A DNA stretch of 17,999 bases. Origin: Candidatus Parcubacteria bacterium (GTDB lineage Bacteria; Patescibacteriota; Minisyncoccia; Phycocordibacterales; UBA12088). The DNA is taken from the NCBI GenBank assembly GCA_003694545.1, contig RFKD01000017.1, positions 1-17,999 of the forward strand. The letters are read 5' to 3'. Made by a program: the position numbers and the translations under genes. Under the pieces are notes generated by a model, which saw nothing but the letters and a program-made list of their open reading frames with translations, was not told where the DNA came from and did no database searches. This document shows positions 14,421 through 17,999 of the stretch, piece by piece (positions within the stretch are counted from its first letter, which is position 1; each line of letters starts with the position of its first letter).

Positions 14421-15179
14421 TTATCCCATTCCCCGTATGACGAGCGTAGTCTGGTCAACCACTTGCTCTACTTCCACGACGCCGGTTCGCAGGAGTTCAA
14501 GAATGGCGAGAAAGAAAACGACGGCGTCGGCCTTTTGGTAGTGGTGGACGCAAAAGCGCCATGTGCTCCCTCGTTGCGTTGCTTGCGCGAGTTTATGGAT
14601 TGCCTCGCGCAGAGAAAGCCGAGCGCAAACCTGCACGGTTGGTTGGGGACCGGGAATTTCTTGTTCTCGAGTGGCCGCGAGGCGCCGTGCGAGGCGCGCG
14701 GCAAGGTCGCCCAGCGTGAGCGGCGACACGGACGCCAACAACTCGTTGGCTGTTTTTTCTCTTGTCGGAAGGGTTTTTAGGGTTCGCAGGCGAACATGGG
14801 CGCCATTTCCCCACATTGCTCCGAGCTGTTTTCCGTACTCCCGCACCTCCTGAAGGATCGCGAGGCGCCGTGTCAGCTCGCTGGCGTCGGATTCCTCTTC
14901 CTCTGAAGCGGCTTTCGCGTGCGGCAACAGGCTTGTTGCTTTAATATGCAAAAGCGTTGCCGCAATCCATAACACTAGCACCATTTCATCAAGAGATCGC
15001 ACGGCGCGGTTTTGCGCACGCTCGAGATACTCTTGCGTGATGCGTGCTAACGAGACCGAGCTTATGGGCAAACGGCGCGATTGAATTAAATCTAACAGCT
15101 CATCCAACGGACCCGAGAACCTTTGCTCGATGGCAATTTTCGGTAGCTCTGTGCGCTCAATGCCCCACAAAAGCGCCAT
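14421..15179 (-). CDS. scpA: Segregation and condensation protein A (kleisin)
   Basis: Kleisin subunit bridging the SMC heads in the condensin complex. From the ATG at 15179 the protein is 252 residues, close to family size. The N-terminal part has the kleisin pattern FSGPLDELLDLIQSRRLPIS followed by ITQEYLE. A helical hydrophobic part (LVLWIAATLLHIKATSLLP) corresponds to the ScpA signature for SMC binding. The C-terminal winged helix (about 185-252) includes AVVFFLAILELLRTGVVEVEQ, again typical. The frame is open further upstream inside aspS. The ATG at 15179, two bases after the aspS stop and preceded by a GAGG about eight bases away, is the sensible start. It is coupled to aspS and followed by scpB, the usual partner order. 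Confidence 0.93.
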   Translation of the reverse strand: MALLWGIERTELPKIAIEQRFSGPLDELLDLIQSRRLPISSVSLARITQEYLERAQNRAVRSLDEMVLVLWIAATLLHIKATSLLPHAKAASEEEESDASELTRRLAILQEVREYGKQLGAMWGNGAHVRLRTLKTLPTREKTANELLASVSPLTLGDLAARLARRLAATREQEIPGPQPTVQVCARLSLREAIHKLAQATQRGSTWRFCVHHYQKADAVVFFLAILELLRTGVVEVEQVVDQTTLVIRGMG

Positions 15180-15181
15180 AG

Positions 15182-16555
15182 TTATGCCTCGTGCGATAGT
15201 TCTTCTTGCTGGGTGGCGAGCCGGCTGTCGATGCGGGTAATATCGCGCACGAAAAGCGTCGCTTCTTTGACAGACGCAAGGCCGCACATCTTTTGGGTAA
15301 GCCGCTCAAGACCCATTCCCCAGCCTCCATGCGGCGGCATTCCGTAGCGGAACGCCATCAGATAAAACGAAAACACTTTCGGATCTAACCCCCGTTCTTT
15401 CAAACGCTTTTCGTACTCCGCTGCCAGGTGCAGGCGCTGGCCGCCCGTGGTGATTTCCACACCGCGGAACAACAGGTCAAAACTCCGAGTCAGTTCGGGA
15501 TCTTCGGGATCCGGCTTTGTGTAGAAGGGGCGTTTGTGGGTCGGGTAGTGGGTGACGAAGAGGAAATCGCTGTTGTGCTCTTCGCGCGCCCACGTGCTCA
15601 ACCATCGTTCGTCTTCTGGGGAAAGATCGGGTTCATTGCGCACATCTCGGCCGGTTCGCTCAGTGATGAGCGCGAGCGCCTCAGGGAGGCGAATAACCGG
15701 GAACTCTCCGTGCGGCACGAGCGGCTCGTGGGCGCCGAGGAGCGCCAGATCATAAGCGTGTTCTTGCGTAATTGCGGCAACAATGTCGCGAATCACTCCT
15801 TCCAAGATCCGCATCACATCTCGGTGGTCTTCAATAAAGCCCATTTCGGCGTCAAGCGACACATATTCGTTGAGGTGGCGCGTGGTCGCGTGTTTTTCCG
15901 CGCGAAATACGGGGCCGACGGCGAACACCCGCTCAAACGCTCCCACCATAATTTGTTTGTACAATTGCGGCGAAGTCGCAAGCGCCGCTTCCACGCCGCG
16001 CAAATATTGCACCGGAAAGACATTCGCGCCGCCTTCGGCGTCGCCGCCGACGATTTTTGGCGCTTGGATTTCGGTAAAGTGGCGCGCTTCCAGCGCTTTG
16101 CGGTAGGCGCGCACGATGCCCGCTTGAATGCGGAAAATAGCTCGTTCCCTTGGCCGTCGGGCGGTGACGGGGCGGTAATCCAGTAAAGTTTCAATGGAAA
16201 TATCATCGCTATCAAGATCAAACGGCGGTTCTTCCGGTTCAGCAAGCACTGTGATGTATTCGGCACCCACTTCCCACTTTCCAAAGCGTTCTTTTGGATT
16301 CACAAGCTTTTCCGGACGGCGGCGCACCATGCCACGCACCACCACGGGGGTCATCGGGCGGGCCTGCCGCAAGGTGTGGAGCGCGTCTGGCGCGTCGGAG
16401 GTTGCGACGATTTGCACGGTGCCCGTTGCATCCTGGAGATCACAAAACGCCACCTTGCCGTGGTCGCGCACGCGCCACACCATACCCGCAAGGGTGAGCG
16501 TTTCTCCTTCGTGTTGGGGTATTGCTTCAATGAACTGCTTTGCGAAAAATGCCAT
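15182..16555 (-). CDS. aspS: Aspartyl-tRNA synthetase, archaeal-type (probably non-discriminating)
   Basis: Class II synthetase that charges tRNA-Asp and, if non-discriminating, also mischarges tRNA-Asn for GatCAB. The 457 residues match the archaeal type (about 430-440) rather than the bacterial type (about 590), whose GAD insertion is absent. An OB-fold anticodon domain (1-105) contains GMVWRVRDHGKVAFCDLQD. The catalytic core has ATSPQLYKQ (193-201), motif 2 FRAEKHATTRHLNEYVSLDAE, the stretch FYLMAFRYGMPPHGGWGMGL and motif 3 GMGLERL (413-419). AsnRS is the main alternative; the RYGMPPHGG and FVRDITRI ends favour AspRS. It begins 44 bases after trpS. No clear Shine-Dalgarno or promoter is seen. 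Whether it is discriminating is an inference. Confidence 0.9.
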   Translation of the reverse strand: MAFFAKQFIEAIPQHEGETLTLAGMVWRVRDHGKVAFCDLQDATGTVQIVATSDAPDALHTLRQARPMTPVVVRGMVRRRPEKLVNPKERFGKWEVGAEYITVLAEPEEPPFDLDSDDISIETLLDYRPVTARRPRERAIFRIQAGIVRAYRKALEARHFTEIQAPKIVGGDAEGGANVFPVQYLRGVEAALATSPQLYKQIMVGAFERVFAVGPVFRAEKHATTRHLNEYVSLDAEMGFIEDHRDVMRILEGVIRDIVAAITQEHAYDLALLGAHEPLVPHGEFPVIRLPEALALITERTGRDVRNEPDLSPEDERWLSTWAREEHNSDFLFVTHYPTHKRPFYTKPDPEDPELTRSFDLLFRGVEITTGGQRLHLAAEYEKRLKERGLDPKVFSFYLMAFRYGMPPHGGWGMGLERLTQKMCGLASVKEATLFVRDITRIDSRLATQQEELSHEA

Positions 16556-16599
16556 ACGCGTTGTGTTATGAAGATTACTTAACTATTGCGGCTGTCGCC

Positions 16600-17586
16600 T
16601 TACTGCGCGGCCTTTGCGCGAGCTAATCCGATGGCATCGCGGACGGATTTCATTGTGGCGGCGGCTTCTTTGCGGGCTTTTTGCGCTCCGTATTCCAAGA
16701 ATGTGTCAAGCGCTTCAGGATCCGCAAAGAGTTTTTGCGCCCGTTCGCGCAAGGGACCGATGCGTTCGATAATGGCTTGCGCGAGCCGGTCTTTGGTTTG
16801 GGCGTAGCCTATAATGCCCCGCTGGTACTCGGCGGTAAGTTCTTGCGCTTCTTGGGGGTTCACAGCGCGCAGTATGCTCAGGATGATGTCTCCCTCCACA
16901 GGAAGCGGCTCCCCTTCGGGCACAGAGCGTGTCACAATACGGCGCACTATTGAGCGGATGGCGTCATCGTCGGCAAACAACGGAATGGTGTTGCGGTAGC
17001 TCTTCGACATTTTCCTTCCATCAACGCCCACAACCGCCGCCCGTTCGTCTGTTTCGACGCGTGCTTGCGGCAAGGGGAAGATTTGAGAAAAGGTGTTGTT
17101 AAATTTTTGCGCGATATCGCGGGTGATTTCAAGGTGTTGCACTTGGTCTTTCCCCACGGGGACAATTTCCGCGCGATACATCAAAATGTCTGCCGCCATT
17201 AAGACGGGGTACATAAACACACCGGCGTTGATGTCGCGGTTGTGCGCGCGGGCGTCTTTGTACGCGTGGGCGCGCTCGAGAAGGCCCATTGGAGTCAGCG
17301 TCCCCAAGATCCAGCATAATTCGCTATGCTCAGGAACGGCGCTTTGACGGAAAAGGGTTACACGTTCTGGGTCAACCCCCGCGGCAAGAAAGCCAACGGC
17401 GATGGAGCGCACATTGCGCTCAAGTTCGTCGCGGTTGTGCACGGTCGTGAGCGCGTGGTAGTCGGCAATAAAGTAAAACACCTCGTCGGCGCTCTGCGCG
17501 AGCGTGACAGCGGGCTCCAAGAGCCCCACGAGGTGCCCCAAATGGAGATCCCCGGTTGGTTTAACACCAGTCACAACGCGCGCCAT
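16600..17586 (-). CDS. trpS: Tryptophanyl-tRNA synthetase
   Basis: Class I synthetase that charges tRNA-Trp in the cytoplasm. From the ATG at 17586 (328 aa, normal length) it begins MARVVTGVKPTGDLHLGHLV, with the HIGH-type motif HLGH at 15-18. YFIADYHALTT and VPVGKDQVQHLEITRDIA are TrpRS landmarks. GRKMSKSYRNTI has KMSKS at 192-196. The tail is helical. An upstream in-frame codon at 17604 is rejected because the promoter would then overlap the gene. A promoter with TGC-TACACT eight bases from the ATG predicts a leader of only about two bases. The gene follows murF by 75 bases and probably starts a new transcript running through the cell-wall cluster. Confidence 0.96.
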   Translation of the reverse strand: MARVVTGVKPTGDLHLGHLVGLLEPAVTLAQSADEVFYFIADYHALTTVHNRDELERNVRSIAVGFLAAGVDPERVTLFRQSAVPEHSELCWILGTLTPMGLLERAHAYKDARAHNRDINAGVFMYPVLMAADILMYRAEIVPVGKDQVQHLEITRDIAQKFNNTFSQIFPLPQARVETDERAAVVGVDGRKMSKSYRNTIPLFADDDAIRSIVRRIVTRSVPEGEPLPVEGDIILSILRAVNPQEAQELTAEYQRGIIGYAQTKDRLAQAIIERIGPLRERAQKLFADPEALDTFLEYGAQKARKEAAATMKSVRDAIGLARAKAAQ

Positions 17587-17594
17587 AGGGAAAG

Positions 17595-17623
17595 AGTGTA
17601 GCACATTTTAGATGTGTCGATAA
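17595..17623 (-). promoter_or_regulatory. trpS promoter with inverted repeat in the spacer
   Basis: On the - strand: TTATCG (17623-17618) as a possible -35, a 17-base spacer, then TACACT (17600-17595) with an upstream TGC. The spacer contains the inverted repeat CACAT-N5-ATGTG (17616 down to 17602), centred between the two boxes, where a repressor could bind. The -10 ends eight bases from the ATG at 17586. Confidence 0.5.
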
Positions 17624-17661
17624 GCGCGTAAACTTGGATTTTTCGCGAGCGCTTCACGGTT

Positions 17662-17999
17662 TCACGAAAGATGGGAGGCGGGAGCGCCTCCAACGGTGAG
17701 CGCGGCGTCGTGCTGGGGGTGCGCGAGAAGCGCCCGCACGGCCTCTTCCAAGTGGATACCGCGGGAGGCCTTGAGCAAAACGGCGGTGTTGGGCGTGTGC
17801 CATTCTGGACGGCGAAGGATATAATTGGCGGCTTCCTGCGGGGAGGAACACTCAATTACTTCTTTCGCGCCGGCTTCGCGCGCGGCGGCGGCAAGCCGCC
17901 GCGCGCGAAGCCCAACAGTAATCACGCAATCGGCAATGTGCGCCGCGTGCGCTCCAGCTTTTTTGTGCTCTCGTTGGGTGTATGCGCCCAACTCCAGCA
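17662..17999 (-). CDS. murF: UDP-N-acetylmuramoyl-tripeptide--D-alanyl-D-alanine ligase MurF, C-terminal part (5' end outside window)
   Basis: Mur ligase that adds D-Ala-D-Ala to UDP-MurNAc-tripeptide in the cytoplasm, feeding MraY. About 111 residues of the C-terminal domain are visible, open through the right edge. The pattern LELGAYTQREHKKAGAHAA, then DCVITVGLRAR and later VLLKASRGIHLEEAVRAL, matches the MurF C-terminus: E.G......H...G..A.....D.V..VG, then the VL.KaSRg..lE..v..L signature. This signature also occurs weakly in MurE and MurC. The KASRG motif and the position ahead of mraY favour MurF. The stop is 75 bases before the trpS start. Confidence 0.85.
   Translation of the reverse strand, partial: LELGAYTQREHKKAGAHAAHIADCVITVGLRARRLAAAAREAGAKEVIECSSPQEAANYILRRPEWHTPNTAVLLKASRGIHLEEAVRALLAHPQHDAALTVGGAPASHLS

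Noticed and set aside
14770..14800. GTTCGC-AGGC-GAAC hairpin resembling a tRNA T-arm
   Set aside because: It lies inside scpA coding sequence and no acceptor stem or anticodon arm surrounds it. No tRNA was found anywhere in the window.

Overview
The window looks like a chromosomal piece of a Candidate Phyla Radiation (Patescibacteria, probably Parcubacteria-like) bacterium. The reasons are a Cas12d (CasY) effector, a family known almost only from CPR genomes, an archaeal-type aspartyl-tRNA synthetase, a DUF3467-like protein, and compact operons with short or overlapping junctions. No marker in the window fixes the taxon more closely.

Bases 1-1689 (+ strand) hold the C-terminal part, 562 residues, of a Cas12d/CasY type V-D CRISPR nuclease. 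The N-terminal part lies beyond the left edge. All three RuvC acidic residues are present, so the nuclease looks catalytically intact. No cas1 and no CRISPR array is visible, so these would have to lie to the left. Between its stop and a very strong bidirectional terminator (1825-1867) is about 135 bases rich in inverted repeats. I flag this as a place to look for the scoutRNA of the system. Two small genes on the - strand follow: a KH-domain-like protein (1946-2278) and an unrecognised protein with two CxxC pairs (2336-2923).

Bases about 3360-5865 form an AT-richer island. It carries a + strand protein that may be a homing-type or PD-(D/E)XK-like nuclease (3414-4097) and an unrecognised 519-residue - strand protein (4306-5865). 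The 519-residue gene overlaps a DUF3467-like gene (5862-6149) by four bases.

From 6353 to the right edge everything is on the - strand and is core cell-wall, division and translation machinery. In transcription order (right to left) it reads murF (partial), trpS, aspS, scpA, scpB, a D-Ala-D-Ala carboxypeptidase, mraY, ftsW, murG, gltX and an M23 murein hydrolase with a coiled coil. This is a dcw-type cell-wall cluster in which three aminoacyl-tRNA synthetases and the ScpAB condensin partners are interleaved. MurF, MraY and MurG make the lipid-linked precursor. FtsW polymerises glycan at the septum, and the carboxypeptidase and the M23 enzyme trim or split it. ScpAB couple chromosome segregation to the same transcription unit.

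A recurrent regulatory signature appears across the window. Four genes (3414, 6149, 7708, 14397) have an extended -10 box of the form TGnTATnnT, then exactly six bases, then ATG, which predicts leaderless mRNAs. trpS has the same box eight bases from its ATG. This signature also decides several start codons.
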